Source of the DNA: Olsenella urininfantis
GTDB taxonomy: Bacteria > Actinomycetota > Coriobacteriia > Coriobacteriales > Atopobiaceae
Assembly: GCF_900155635.1 (NCBI RefSeq)
Contig: NZ_LT732540.1
Location: forward strand, 1,028,365-1,092,364
Direction of reading: 5' to 3'
Length of the DNA stretch: 64,000 nucleotides
In this document: positions 13,902 to 22,768 of the stretch, one piece after another
How positions within the stretch are numbered: position 1 is the stretch's first letter
Layout of the letters: each line of letters opens with the position of its first letter
Notes under the pieces: model-generated
Databases searched by the model: none
What the model saw: the letters and a program-made list of their open reading frames with translations, nothing else
What the model was told of the DNA's origin: nothing
Translations under genes and position numbers: made by a program

Positions 13902-16388
13902 ATGCGCAGCAGGCGGCAAGAGGACAAGAGGGCACAACGCGAGGGCGAGAAGAGGGGATGCCTGCACAGGCGGACCGCCAGGCTCCGTCTCCTCGTGACC
14001 TTGGCGGTCTTCGCCTCTGTCCTGTGCCTGGCCCTTCTCACGGCAACCGATTCCCCCGACCTCGCCCTGGGCGTCCTCGGCGCGGTGGCGGCAGGCATCG
14101 CCACCCACCGCACGCTGGCACGTGCCCTCGGAGGCACACGCGCTGGCGGGGAGGAAGGCCTCCCTTCCCGCCCGGCTCCCCCGGCCCGGGACGCTGAAGA
14201 CGACAGCGATGGGGCCGCGGCCGAGGTGCCCCTCAGCCTTGCCCCAGAGCCAGACGCGGCGGAGGGGCTTGCGGCAAGGCCCACTGGCTTTGACCTCGAC
14301 GCCTTCTCGTCTCGCATTCTCGCAACGGAAGACCCCGTCGCGGAGCTCAGGCTCTTCGTGGGAGAGATGCGCAGGCGGGAGCAGGAGGAAGGTGCGGCCC
14401 TCCTTGGCCTGGAGCGCTTTGCCAGCCGCGTGCTGGATGAGGCGGGGCTCTTCGCGAAGGACGTGGAGCTTCCCCCCTTCACCATTGTCAAGCCTCGTCT
14501 CTCGGGGATGTTCTATCTGCGCAGCCGTGAGCAGAGCATGCCTTACCTCGCCAAGGTCCGCATCATCTCCCTGGAGGCCGCGCTCAACGCCATCCGCTAT
14601 GCCGCCACCTACTTTTCAGATGACCCGACGGTAAGCATGGAGCGCTGCTATCAGCTCAACCAGGACCTGCAGTCATCCATCTGCGCCCAGCTTCCTGGCA
14701 TAGACGAGCCCCGGGAGCTGGGCGAGGGCGATGAGGGCGACGGCGAGTGGGCCGTGCGCAAGCACGTCTCGATGATGGTGGAGAGCCTGCAGCTCCCCTA
14801 CCGCCTGGAGCTGAGCTTCCGCAGCAACGTGAGCGACGGGAACCTCTCGTTCCAGCTTGACCTCACGCCGGAGCAGGCCTTCCCCGCGTCCATGCACATA
14901 GAGGGCCTGGGGATGGTTGCCAGCACGCGGCAAATGCGGCGGAAGGCGGCGTCGGCCTACGCGCTCAGGCTTGCCATAGCCCTGGCCGCCGTGGGATTCA
15001 GCGCCTCGAGCAAGCTGCAGCATGTCTGGGTCGCGGGCGCCGTCGACACGCCCACGCGGCACTGGTGCCAGTACTCGATCGACTTCGACCGGGGCCGCTT
15101 CTCGCAGCTCGACCTCTCGCATGTGGCCGACCTGGAGAGGGCCCTGCATCCCTTCGTGCCGAACCTGCGCCTCGAGGACGGCATCCTCAAGCCCGTGGAG
15201 CAGGGGTTCTCCCTCGAGGAGCCGCGCTTCTGCCCTCCCTGGCGCCATGCCATGGTCTCGCTCTCCTCTCGCCGCCTTGGGAAGGCTCAGGCAAGGGCGC
15301 TGGGCTGCGAGCGCGTGTCCGGGCTGGCCATAGAGGAGGCAGACAAGCGCGCGGTGGTGGCCGCAGACATCATGCGCAGGCTGACGGAGGGCTCGGACGA
15401 CCACGCATGCGAGAAGAACGTGCGCGTGATCTTGCAGGCAACCGGCGACGACCCGGACCCCAGCGTGAGGGAGGCGGGCCTGCGCACCTCTCGCCTGCTC
15501 ATCGACGGGACGCTTCCCGAGGACGCGCTCCTGGTGGGTGAGGAGTTCGTTGCCGGAGACCCGCTCTCGCGTGCGGCCCGACGTGGCCGGGAGGCCTTGG
15601 GCAGAAACGACCCCAAGGCTGCCGTGGATGCCTGTCGCAGGGTGCTTTCCGAGTTTGACGCTCACGGAAGCTTTGCGGACGGACCGGGCATGGAGTGGCG
15701 CTACTTTGGCAACTACGTGGACCGCGCCCTCTACAACAGGATGTTTGCCGAGACGGGCAGCTCGGTGATGCTGGTTCCCAACTCGTACTTCGAATGCCAC
15801 CTCATCATCTCCGTGGCAGAGCTCATGCTGAGGCATGCCGAGAGCGCCTGCACGCACGCACGGCGCTGCATGGAGCTGGCCCCGCTTGACCGAAGGGCCC
15901 ACCTGCACCTGGTGCGCTGCCTCGAGGAGGCGGGCAGGGAAGACGAGGCCAGGGAGCAGCTCGTGCGCCTGCTCAACGAGGCGCACGACCCCGAGGCGCT
16001 GGGCTTCGGCTATTACCGCATGGCGTACTTCCAGTGGCAGAGGGGCAACATCCTGGCGGCAGAGGCCTGCTACCACTGTGCCCTTCGATTCCTGCCGCCC
16101 AGCATGACCCAAGCGGGTGCCGAGCTCATGGCCCTTGCCGCCCAGCATCCCGAGACCTACCACGAGCACATGGACGGCGAGGAGATCGCCCAGGTTCTCG
16201 AGGACGCAGGGGTGCCCGTGGCCCCCACCGAGGAGATGTTTGACCTGTTCATGGACTGCGCCCGCGCCTCTCTGGACGCCGAGGTCTTTCCCGTTGCGCG
16301 CAACTTCATCAGCATCCTCGGCGCATTCAATGCGGATGACGTCGTGTTTGGCATTCTTCGCTCCATGGAGGGCGAGCCCGACGCCTAG
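13902..16388 (+). CDS. Large membrane-anchored TPR-type protein
   Basis: 828 residues from the ATG at 13902 (AGCGGAGGACC upstream); an in-frame GTG at 13827 would add 25 residues but lacks a ribosome site. A very basic N-terminus (MRSRRQEDKRAQREGEKRG) precedes two hydrophobic helices (about residues 30-75). A low-complexity Ala/Pro/Glu linker follows, then a soluble domain. The C-terminal 250 residues contain helix pairs with tetratricopeptide character (ESACTHARRCMELAPLDRRA; YRMAYFQWQRGNILAAEACY). Likely a membrane-tethered scaffold facing the cytoplasm or outside; partners unknown. It is not obviously linked to the upstream serine genes. Confidence 0.7.
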   Translation: MRSRRQEDKRAQREGEKRGCLHRRTARLRLLVTLAVFASVLCLALLTATDSPDLALGVLGAVAAGIATHRTLARALGGTRAGGEEGLPSRPAPPARDAEDDSDGAAAEVPLSLAPEPDAAEGLAARPTGFDLDAFSSRILATEDPVAELRLFVGEMRRREQEEGAALLGLERFASRVLDEAGLFAKDVELPPFTIVKPRLSGMFYLRSREQSMPYLAKVRIISLEAALNAIRYAATYFSDDPTVSMERCYQLNQDLQSSICAQLPGIDEPRELGEGDEGDGEWAVRKHVSMMVESLQLPYRLELSFRSNVSDGNLSFQLDLTPEQAFPASMHIEGLGMVASTRQMRRKAASAYALRLAIALAAVGFSASSKLQHVWVAGAVDTPTRHWCQYSIDFDRGRFSQLDLSHVADLERALHPFVPNLRLEDGILKPVEQGFSLEEPRFCPPWRHAMVSLSSRRLGKAQARALGCERVSGLAIEEADKRAVVAADIMRRLTEGSDDHACEKNVRVILQATGDDPDPSVREAGLRTSRLLIDGTLPEDALLVGEEFVAGDPLSRAARRGREALGRNDPKAAVDACRRVLSEFDAHGSFADGPGMEWRYFGNYVDRALYNRMFAETGSSVMLVPNSYFECHLIISVAELMLRHAESACTHARRCMELAPLDRRAHLHLVRCLEEAGREDEAREQLVRLLNEAHDPEALGFGYYRMAYFQWQRGNILAAEACYHCALRFLPPSMTQAGAELMALAAQHPETYHEHMDGEEIAQVLEDAGVPVAPTEEMFDLFMDCARASLDAEVFPVARNFISILGAFNADDVVFGILRSMEGEPDA

Positions 16389-16441
16389 CGCACGTCCGCA
16401 GCGCGGCCGGAGCGACGACGTGCAGATGGAAGGCCACGGGG

Positions 16442-16518
16442 GTTTCCTGCGGCCTCTTCGCAGCTCAGCCGGGCGCTTATGGCGAAGGCCCCCAGGAAAT
16501 CCATTCCAGAGGGCCTCC
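16442..16518. repeat. Intergenic repeat family 2, copy 2
   Basis: Aligns over about 77 bases with 2125-2203 (TTTCCTGCG, TCTTC, CTCA, GGGCG, AAG, CCCC, GGAAA, GGGCCTC in order). Here the outer parts pair with each other (GGTTTCCTG with CAGGAAATCC; CTTCGC with GCGAAGG), giving one long imperfect stem. It lies between convergent genes, as copy 1 does, and probably serves as a two-way terminator. Confidence 0.6.
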
Positions 16519-16548
16519 TTGGACATGCTGTGCGAACTTGAGAGGCGG

Positions 16549-17097
16549 CTACGCCTCGATGAACCTGAGGAACTGCTCGGCCTGCGCCTTGATGGAGGCC
16601 TTCTGTACGTCATCGAGAACAACGACGTTGTCACTCCAGGCGCTGCCGTTCACGACGAAGCCCTCGCCCATCGCGCTCATGACGTCCATCCCGACGAAGG
16701 AGAGAAGAGACCCGAGCTTCTCTCGCATTTCGGCTGCCGCCGTGCGCCCCGCGATGCCCGAGAAGGTGACCTTCTTGCTCTTGGCGACAGTGGTGGAGTC
16801 GCCCTGCGCGACGGGACGAGAGAGCCAGTCGATCAGGTTCTTGACGTGACCTGGGTAGCTGGCGTTGTACTGGGGACTGACGACCCAGAGGCCGTCTGCC
16901 GCCTTGACCTCTTCGCGCACGCGCTGGACAGGCTGGGGCGTGGGCCACTCGATGTCCTGGTTCATGAGGGGCAGGTCCTCATATGAGAGCTCCTTGAGCT
17001 CCACCTCGGAACCAAGCGCCTCCTGGATGGCGGCCATGAGCTGGCGGTTGAACGACTCCTTGCGCAGAGAGCCCTGCACCATAAGGACGGTCTTCAT
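16549..17097 (-). CDS. NAD(P)H-dependent FMN reductase (flavodoxin fold)
   Basis: 182 residues from the ATG at 17097, with AAAGGGG upstream; an ATG 6 codons earlier lacks spacing. Opening MKTVLMVQGSLRKESFNRQL is the phosphate-binding loop of NADPH-dependent FMN reductases (GSLRKxSxNR), followed by ADGLWVVSPQYNASYPGHVK with the family PQYN-S-PG motif and LIDWLSRP. Binds FMN and reduces flavin, quinone or azo substrates in the cytoplasm. Monocistronic, with an A/T-rich upstream region (17110-17190) likely to contain its promoter. Confidence 0.92.
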   Translation of the reverse strand: MKTVLMVQGSLRKESFNRQLMAAIQEALGSEVELKELSYEDLPLMNQDIEWPTPQPVQRVREEVKAADGLWVVSPQYNASYPGHVKNLIDWLSRPVAQGDSTTVAKSKKVTFSGIAGRTAAAEMREKLGSLLSFVGMDVMSAMGEGFVVNGSAWSDNVVVLDDVQKASIKAQAEQFLRFIEA

Positions 17098-17257
17098 GGG
17101 TGAAACCCCTTTCAATCAAATCTGACGTGACCTCCGTATAACCATTTCCAACGATAATATCGTGCAAAATTATATTTTGCCAAAGTAGTTTCGGGAACGT
17201 CCGCCCACAGCAGGAAAGCACGGCAGGAAAGCGGGGCGACAGCTGCCGATGCGGTGA

Positions 17258-20200
17258 CTAGTCAACGCTCTTGAGCGACTCGACCATGTCGAGCCGATCC
17301 AGCTTATGCCGCATGGCAAGCATGACCAGCAGCGCAAAGGCCAGCGTCAGGGCAAACGAGATGAGATAGCTGCCAGGATGGATGCTGCGACCAAACATCA
17401 CGTAGTCAACCTCAGCGGTATTGACCACAAAGCCCTCAAGCCAGCTTCCCAAAACAATTCCCAGCAGGTCGCCAAAGATGCTCAGCAGCAAGACCTCCCT
17501 GAAGACGTATGCGTAGACCTCTCCTCGGGTGAAGCCCAGCACCTTAAGGCTGGCAATCTCACGGACCCGCTCCGCTATGTTGATGTTGGTGAGGTTGTAG
17601 AGGACGATGAAGGCAAGGGCGGCAGCAGCGACGATGAGCACCACGACGATCATGTTCACCACGCTCAGCATGCTGCGATAGGTCTCTACCGTCTCGCTGG
17701 AGAAGACCACGGTGGAAACGGACCTCACGTCATGCAGCCTCGAGGACAGCTCGTCCCGCACGCCCTGGTCAGCGTCCACGCGCGCGTAGATGGTGGAGAA
17801 GGACAGCCTCTCGTCGCTCACCGAGGCCCAGGCCCTGCGTCCCACATAGACGTAGTTGCCCACATAGTTCTCCACTACGCCCGTCACCTTGAGAGGATGC
17901 CCCTCGCCCTTTGCGTTGCCCACGTCATCCTGCTCGAAGAGCAGGATCGTGTCACCGGCAGAGATGTTGTGGAGCAGCGCGAGCTTCTCGCTGACCAAAA
18001 CCCCGTCCTCGTCGAAGGGAACTGCCCCCTTGCTGCCACGCCGCCTAAAGCTTACGGCATGGGGCATCTCGTCGGCGCTTTGAGGCACCACCACGCTGAC
18101 GTAGGTCGTCTCGGTGGCGCCGCTCGAGCCTTCGGTGCCCTTGGCCTGCATGTTCAGCTGCTGCACGCGCACCAGGTCATGTGCGCTGCCGCTCTCCTCC
18201 AAGAGTCTCACGACACGCGAGACGTCAAGCTCGTTTGCGCTGGAGTCCAGCCCCACGGTTGCGTCGTAGTGGATGATGGGCCCAAACTGGCCGTCCAGGA
18301 TGTCCCAGAGCGAGTCGTGGAGCCCGAAGCCCACCAGCAGAAGCGCGGTGCAGCCGGCAATGCCGATCATGGTCATGGTCAGACGCCTCTTGTAACGGAA
18401 GAGGTTTCTGCAGGTGACCTTCCACGAGAAGCTCAGCCTCCTCCAGAGGGGCCCCAGCCTCTCTAGCAGTATGCGTCTCCCAGCCTTTGGCGCACGAGGA
18501 AGCATGAGCGTGGCAGGCGCCTCCCTCAGGCTCGAGAGGACCGCCGCCAAGGTCGCAGCAAGCGTCACGCCAACGCCCAGGCCTCCTGCGAGCAGGGCCT
18601 TCCCCAGGTCGACCGGAAGGGGGAACGACATCAGGGGCACTGCGTACACCACCGAGTACGCCCGGCAGATGATGGAGGGCAGAAGCTGAGAGAGCGCCGC
18701 GATCCCCACCACAGCCCCCATGCCCGCCGCGGCCGCGGCGTAGAGCAGGTACTTGCTGGCTATCTTTGCGCCGCTGTATCCCAGCGCCTTGTAGGTGCCA
18801 ATCTGAATGCGGTCATCCTCCACCATGCGCGTCATCGTGGTGAGCGCGACCAATGCAGCAACCAGGAAGAACATGAGGGGAAAGACGCTGGCGATGGAGT
18901 CCATGCGCCTGGTGTCCGCCTGGTAGGTTGCTATGCCCTCGCTCTGGCTGCGGTCGAGCAGATAGATGTCAGGCAGCTCGAGGTCATCGATCTTGCGCTG
19001 GGCACCCATGATCTGCTCCCAGGCCTTCCCGAAGCGCTCGTCCGCCTCCGCCTTTCCCTCCTGCCAGCTCGCAAGCCCGGCGCGATGCTCCTCGCGTGCT
19101 GCGTCGAGCTCACGACGGGACTGGTCGAGACGGGTACGGGCATCCGAGAGGCGCCTCTCGGCGGCCGAAAGCTGAGACTCCGCCTCGGCCTGCCGCCGAT
19201 CGACCTCGGCCCTTCCGGCATCTATCTGGTCCTGCGCGGACTTGAGCTCGGCTTCTCCGGAGATGAGCTGGTCCGCGGCATCGATGGCCTCAGCGAGCCG
19301 CTCTGCGCCAGCGTCAGCCTGCGCGAGCGCCGCGTCAAGCTCCTCGTCCGTCATGCCCGAGGCATCAAGCACGGCACGCGCGAACAGCCGTCTGGCCTCG
19401 AGCTTTGCAATCTGGGCGGCAGTCTCCTCGGTCTGGGGGTCTACGGCGTAGAGCTCCTCCAGCTGGCGCGTGAGATCCTGGACCTGCCACTGGAACAGCT
19501 TGAGCATGCCCAGCATCCCGCGCTGTCCTTTGAGCTGCACCTGCTGGTTCTCAAGCTGGGCCTTCGCGTCCTCCAGGCTTTCGGCTCCCGTCTCTACGAG
19601 AAGCTCGTCCTTGCCCGACTGCCACTGAGCCCTGCGCGCGTCGAGCTCCGCCTGCCCTTGGTCAAGCTGAGAGCGGGCCTCGTCCAGCTGCGTCAGTGCG
19701 TCTCGTCTCTGGGACTCCAGCTGCGCCAGACCCTCCTGGTAGCCTCTCTCGCCATCCGCAAGCTGGGCCTCTCCGTCAGAGATCCTCTGGGCACCGGCGT
19801 CAAGCTCTGCCTTGGAGGATTCCAGCTGCCCGTAGGCCTCGTCGTGCTGACTCTGGTACTCGTCCTTCTTCTGGTCTAAAGCCTCCTGCGCCCTTGCGCG
19901 CAGCTCGTCCCTGCGAGAGGAGGCAAGCGACGCCGAGAGGCGCTCGAGGCGCCCCTTCACCTCCCCCACCCTCTCGTCATAGGCCCTCGAGGCGCACTCC
20001 GGTCTCTCCGCTCCCTCGACACGCAGGTAGACCTCGGTATAGGGCGCGTCGTCCCTGAAGGCGTCCTCTGCAAGGAAGAGGTATTGCTCGATTGAGCCCG
20101 AACCCAGGCTCGTGGAGCCAAAGCTGGTCGTGTAGGGGTAGTTCGAGGAGCTCACCGTTCCCACCACGGTGAAGATGCGGCCTTCGAGCTGGCTTTCCAG

Positions 20201-20767
20201 TGCGCTACTGCCATAGAGCAGCTCCACCTTGTCCCCCTCGCCAAGCGTAAGGGCACCGTCCGCCGAGGCCACACACTCATCGGAAGACCGTGGCCAGCGT
20301 CCCGAGCGCAGGATGAGGCGGTTGAGGTATGAGGGGTCATCCGAGGCGACCTCGTCGGGGGCATGAAAGCTCGAGTTTGCGGCAGAGGGCCCGAGGGAAG
20401 AGATTCGGACTGCGAGCTGCACGTCTTTCAGGCGGGCAACGCTGTCAACCGTATGGGCGCCCATGACCTCGCCGACGCCATCCACGGAAGAGATCTGTGA
20501 CAGCTCCTCCTCCCCAAGACCCAAGGTGGAGAGGACGCGAAGGTCCCACAGCCGCGTGCCATCGAAGTAGCGGTCTGCTGCGATGCGCATGTCGGGGCCC
20601 GTCATCTGGAGCCCCGCGAAGAAGCCGCAGCCCAAGGCGACAATGCCCATGATCGCCAGAAAGCGTCCCAGGGAGGAGCGTATGGTGCGCAAAAGCTCGC
20701 TCGCGAATGCCGAGCGCGAGCCACGGCGCCTTCCGGGCGTCCTCGCGTTGTCAGTCGCCACGAACAC
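17258..20767 (-). CDS. FtsX-type ABC transporter permease with giant coiled-coil domain
   Basis: 1169 residues. One membrane helix near residues 30-52 (GRFLAIMGIVALGCGFFAGL) is followed by a roughly 600-residue extracytoplasmic part. Within it, about residues 280-600 are almost pure coiled coil, with heptads of Leu, Gln, Glu and Ala (SQLDQGQAELDARRAQ, AESQLSAAERRLSDART). Three membrane helices then form an FtsX domain (about 640-760), followed by another large outer domain and a last FtsX domain (about 1040-1160). This layout is that of long Gram-positive MacB/FtsX-like permeases that work mechanically rather than by pumping a small solute. The ATPase partner is the next upstream gene, 6 bases away. 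Ends with ordinary start and stop; intact. Confidence 0.9.
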   Translation of the reverse strand: MFVATDNARTPGRRRGSRSAFASELLRTIRSSLGRFLAIMGIVALGCGFFAGLQMTGPDMRIAADRYFDGTRLWDLRVLSTLGLGEEELSQISSVDGVGEVMGAHTVDSVARLKDVQLAVRISSLGPSAANSSFHAPDEVASDDPSYLNRLILRSGRWPRSSDECVASADGALTLGEGDKVELLYGSSALESQLEGRIFTVVGTVSSSNYPYTTSFGSTSLGSGSIEQYLFLAEDAFRDDAPYTEVYLRVEGAERPECASRAYDERVGEVKGRLERLSASLASSRRDELRARAQEALDQKKDEYQSQHDEAYGQLESSKAELDAGAQRISDGEAQLADGERGYQEGLAQLESQRRDALTQLDEARSQLDQGQAELDARRAQWQSGKDELLVETGAESLEDAKAQLENQQVQLKGQRGMLGMLKLFQWQVQDLTRQLEELYAVDPQTEETAAQIAKLEARRLFARAVLDASGMTDEELDAALAQADAGAERLAEAIDAADQLISGEAELKSAQDQIDAGRAEVDRRQAEAESQLSAAERRLSDARTRLDQSRRELDAAREEHRAGLASWQEGKAEADERFGKAWEQIMGAQRKIDDLELPDIYLLDRSQSEGIATYQADTRRMDSIASVFPLMFFLVAALVALTTMTRMVEDDRIQIGTYKALGYSGAKIASKYLLYAAAAAGMGAVVGIAALSQLLPSIICRAYSVVYAVPLMSFPLPVDLGKALLAGGLGVGVTLAATLAAVLSSLREAPATLMLPRAPKAGRRILLERLGPLWRRLSFSWKVTCRNLFRYKRRLTMTMIGIAGCTALLLVGFGLHDSLWDILDGQFGPIIHYDATVGLDSSANELDVSRVVRLLEESGSAHDLVRVQQLNMQAKGTEGSSGATETTYVSVVVPQSADEMPHAVSFRRRGSKGAVPFDEDGVLVSEKLALLHNISAGDTILLFEQDDVGNAKGEGHPLKVTGVVENYVGNYVYVGRRAWASVSDERLSFSTIYARVDADQGVRDELSSRLHDVRSVSTVVFSSETVETYRSMLSVVNMIVVVLIVAAAALAFIVLYNLTNINIAERVREIASLKVLGFTRGEVYAYVFREVLLLSIFGDLLGIVLGSWLEGFVVNTAEVDYVMFGRSIHPGSYLISFALTLAFALLVMLAMRHKLDRLDMVESLKSVD

Positions 20768-20773
20768 GGTCGG

Positions 20774-21475
20774 CTACCACTCGACGTCTGCCGCGGCGGC
20801 GGGCCGCTCGTTGAGCTCAACCGACTGCGCCCGCCCCTCGCGCACGTGGATCACGCGATCCGCTATCTGTGTGAAGGCGGAGTTGTGCGTGACGATGGCC
20901 ACCGTGCGGCCGCTTCCCCTGCAGCTCTCCTGCAGAAGGGCCAGGATCTGCTTTCCCGTCTTGTAGTCCAAAGCCCCCGTAGGCTCGTCGCAAAGCAGCA
21001 GCTTGGGGTTCTTGGCGATGGCGCGGGCGATGGCGACGCGCTGCTGCTCGCCGCCGGAAAGCTGGGCAGGGAAGTTGTCCATGCGATGGGCCAGGCCCAC
21101 CTCGGCAAGCACCTCCTCGGCAGGGAGGGGGTTTCGGCAGATCTGGCTCGCAAGCTCTACGTTCTCCAGCGCGGTGAGGTTCTGGACCAGGTTGTAGAAC
21201 TGGAACACGAAGCCTATGTCATGGCGCCGGTACTGGGTGAGCTCACGCTCCCCCATGGCGCTCACCTCCTGGCCATCAAGCATGATGGTGCCAGAGCTGC
21301 AGGAGTCCATGCCGCCCAGCATGTTGAGCACCGTGGTCTTGCCGGCGCCCGATGGCCCCACGATGACCACCAGCTCTCCCCGGTCTATGCTGAAGCTCAT
21401 GTTCTCGACGGCGTTGACCTCGACATCTCCCATCTTGTAGGTCTTACGCACATCCCTGAACTCGATGAACGCCAT
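20774..21475 (-). CDS. MacB/LolD-type ABC transporter ATPase
   Basis: 233 residues. Walker [11 protein letters not shown]-loop region [17 protein letters not shown], signature [14 protein letters not shown], Walker [13 protein letters not shown], and the H-loop IVTHN are all present. The sequence is of the MacB/LolD class ([25 protein letters not shown]), whose members power FtsX-like permeases. The permease at 17258 starts 6 bases downstream, so they form one system at the inner face of the membrane. AGGAGGTGGCAC is an ideal ribosome site. No regulator lies adjacent. Confidence 0.95.
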   Translation of the reverse strand: MAFIEFRDVRKTYKMGDVEVNAVENMSFSIDRGELVVIVGPSGAGKTTVLNMLGGMDSCSSGTIMLDGQEVSAMGERELTQYRRHDIGFVFQFYNLVQNLTALENVELASQICRNPLPAEEVLAEVGLAHRMDNFPAQLSGGEQQRVAIARAIAKNPKLLLCDEPTGALDYKTGKQILALLQESCRGSGRTVAIVTHNSAFTQIADRVIHVREGRAQSVELNERPAAAADVEW

Positions 21476-21562
21476 GTGCCACCTCCTGAAGACATCATGA
21501 CACAGCGCGGCCGGGCAGCCTGGGCCACAGCGGCGGGCGGCGGGCGAGAGAGGTCACCGGCC

Positions 21563-22327
21563 CTAGCGCCTCGGCCGGCGCGCGTCGCGGCTCTTGCCTA
21601 GGCCCATGTAGAAGATGCCCAGGCCAGCCAAGGCAAGAAGCACCGCCGCAAGGGCAAGTGTCAGGTTGCTGCTGAGCAGGCTCAGCATGAGCAGCACGGC
21701 AAGGGCGGTGACGAGGAGCCCCAGCACCATGAGCGGAAGGCCTCCTGAGAAACCCCCGCGCGCACCGTCGTCTTCCAGCTCCCCCAGACCATGTCCTTGC
21801 TCGCCTGCGCGCAGGAAGGAGGGGGCCTCCCCCCAGGGGAGGCTCCTCGCAAGCTCCCCCATGGCCATGGACAGTCCGCCCTCGGAACGCGATGCCACCA
21901 CACGGTCTGACTCCAACAGGACCGATGACGGGCTGTCCTCGGGCGCCACCCAGGTGAGGCCAAGCCTCCCGGCTGCGAGGAAGGGCTCTCCCGCCGAGAG
22001 CAGCAGGGCGTCTGACGGGGCGAGGCCCTTGTGCCCGAGCAGGCATGCAAGGGCATCTTCCAGGGAGGAGAGGGTCTGGCTCGCGCCATCTCCAGCAGGG
22101 AGGAGCAGCCACCCCCCACTGGCCGCATCGCGCGCTATCAGGTCCGTGCCCGAGTCGCCCTCCCCAAGGGTGCGCCACAGGTCACCTGCCGGTGCCGCAG
22201 AGCACAGCGCCAGGGGGACACCGGAGGCGATCAGGGCGTCAAGCGCATCCTTCGGCCTCGGAACGCCAGGCCGAAGGCCTCCCTCGAGCATGCAGGTATC
22301 CATGTCAAGAACTACGAGACCAATCAC
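21563..22327 (-). CDS. HAD-like domain protein with two C-terminal membrane helices
   Basis: 254 residues from a GTG at 22327 (or the adjacent GTG at 22330); AGGGGG lies just upstream and the domain starts immediately: MIGLVVLDMDTCMLEGG. DMD at the HAD motif I position and VPLALCSAAP at motif II suggest a haloacid-dehalogenase fold, but the first strand reads DMDTC where DxDGT is usual, so phosphatase activity is doubtful. The C-terminal 60 residues are two hydrophobic helices (LPLMVLGLLVTALAVLLMLS and LTLALAAVLLALAGLGIFYM). Membrane anchored; role unknown. A longer reading to an ATG at 22420 is unsupported. Confidence 0.6.
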   Translation of the reverse strand: MIGLVVLDMDTCMLEGGLRPGVPRPKDALDALIASGVPLALCSAAPAGDLWRTLGEGDSGTDLIARDAASGGWLLLPAGDGASQTLSSLEDALACLLGHKGLAPSDALLLSAGEPFLAAGRLGLTWVAPEDSPSSVLLESDRVVASRSEGGLSMAMGELARSLPWGEAPSFLRAGEQGHGLGELEDDGARGGFSGGLPLMVLGLLVTALAVLLMLSLLSSNLTLALAAVLLALAGLGIFYMGLGKSRDARRPRR

Positions 22328-22423
22328 CACACTCCCCCTCGAACTGCACGATGAGACTCTTCTCGTCTCAGTCTCCCCCGCAGGCCACGGCCTCTTTCCC
22401 GCACCGGCCAGGAACCCCAAAAG

Positions 22424-22768
22424 CTACAAGCGCTCCAGCTCCACCACGTCCCTGAAGGAAATCGCAAGCCCTCCCAGCTCGAGGAGGGCGTCTTGCACCC
22501 TCACACGAGAGACGTCCCCCTCGCTCCTGACATAGGTCCCATGCAGGTAGTGCTTGACGCGCACCCTCTGCCCTGGCCCAAGGGAGCGCAGCTCGTCCGA
22601 GAGGGCAAAGCGCTGCTCGTCTGAAAGCTCCGTCATGGGGGCGACGGCCCTCTCGCGGGCTGCGAGCTCCTCCCTGAGGCCCCTGAGCGGCTCGAAGGGG
22701 ATGAATATCTTCGCGCGCCGCTCGAGGGGCATGCGCGGATGGCGCAGGTAGAACTCGTCATTCCCCAC
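22424..22768 (-). CDS. YolD-like protein, partner of the Y-family polymerase
   Basis: 114 residues from a GTG at 22768 that overlaps the end of the polymerase gene by 11 bases; GGGAGG lies 8 bases upstream. The C-terminus (RVRVKHYLHGTYVRSEGDVS, then VRVQDALLELGGLAISFRDV) is the small beta domain of the YolD family. YolD-like proteins are typically encoded next to UmuC-type polymerases in Gram-positive bacteria and are thought to act as a UmuD-like cofactor. An ATG further upstream is in frame but lies deep in the polymerase gene. Confidence 0.7.
   Translation of the reverse strand: MGNDEFYLRHPRMPLERRAKIFIPFEPLRGLREELAARERAVAPMTELSDEQRFALSDELRSLGPGQRVRVKHYLHGTYVRSEGDVSRVRVQDALLELGGLAISFRDVVELERL

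Noticed and set aside
14673-16634. A 653-codon minus-strand frame.
   Set aside because: Antisense to the TPR protein; no ribosome site or motifs.
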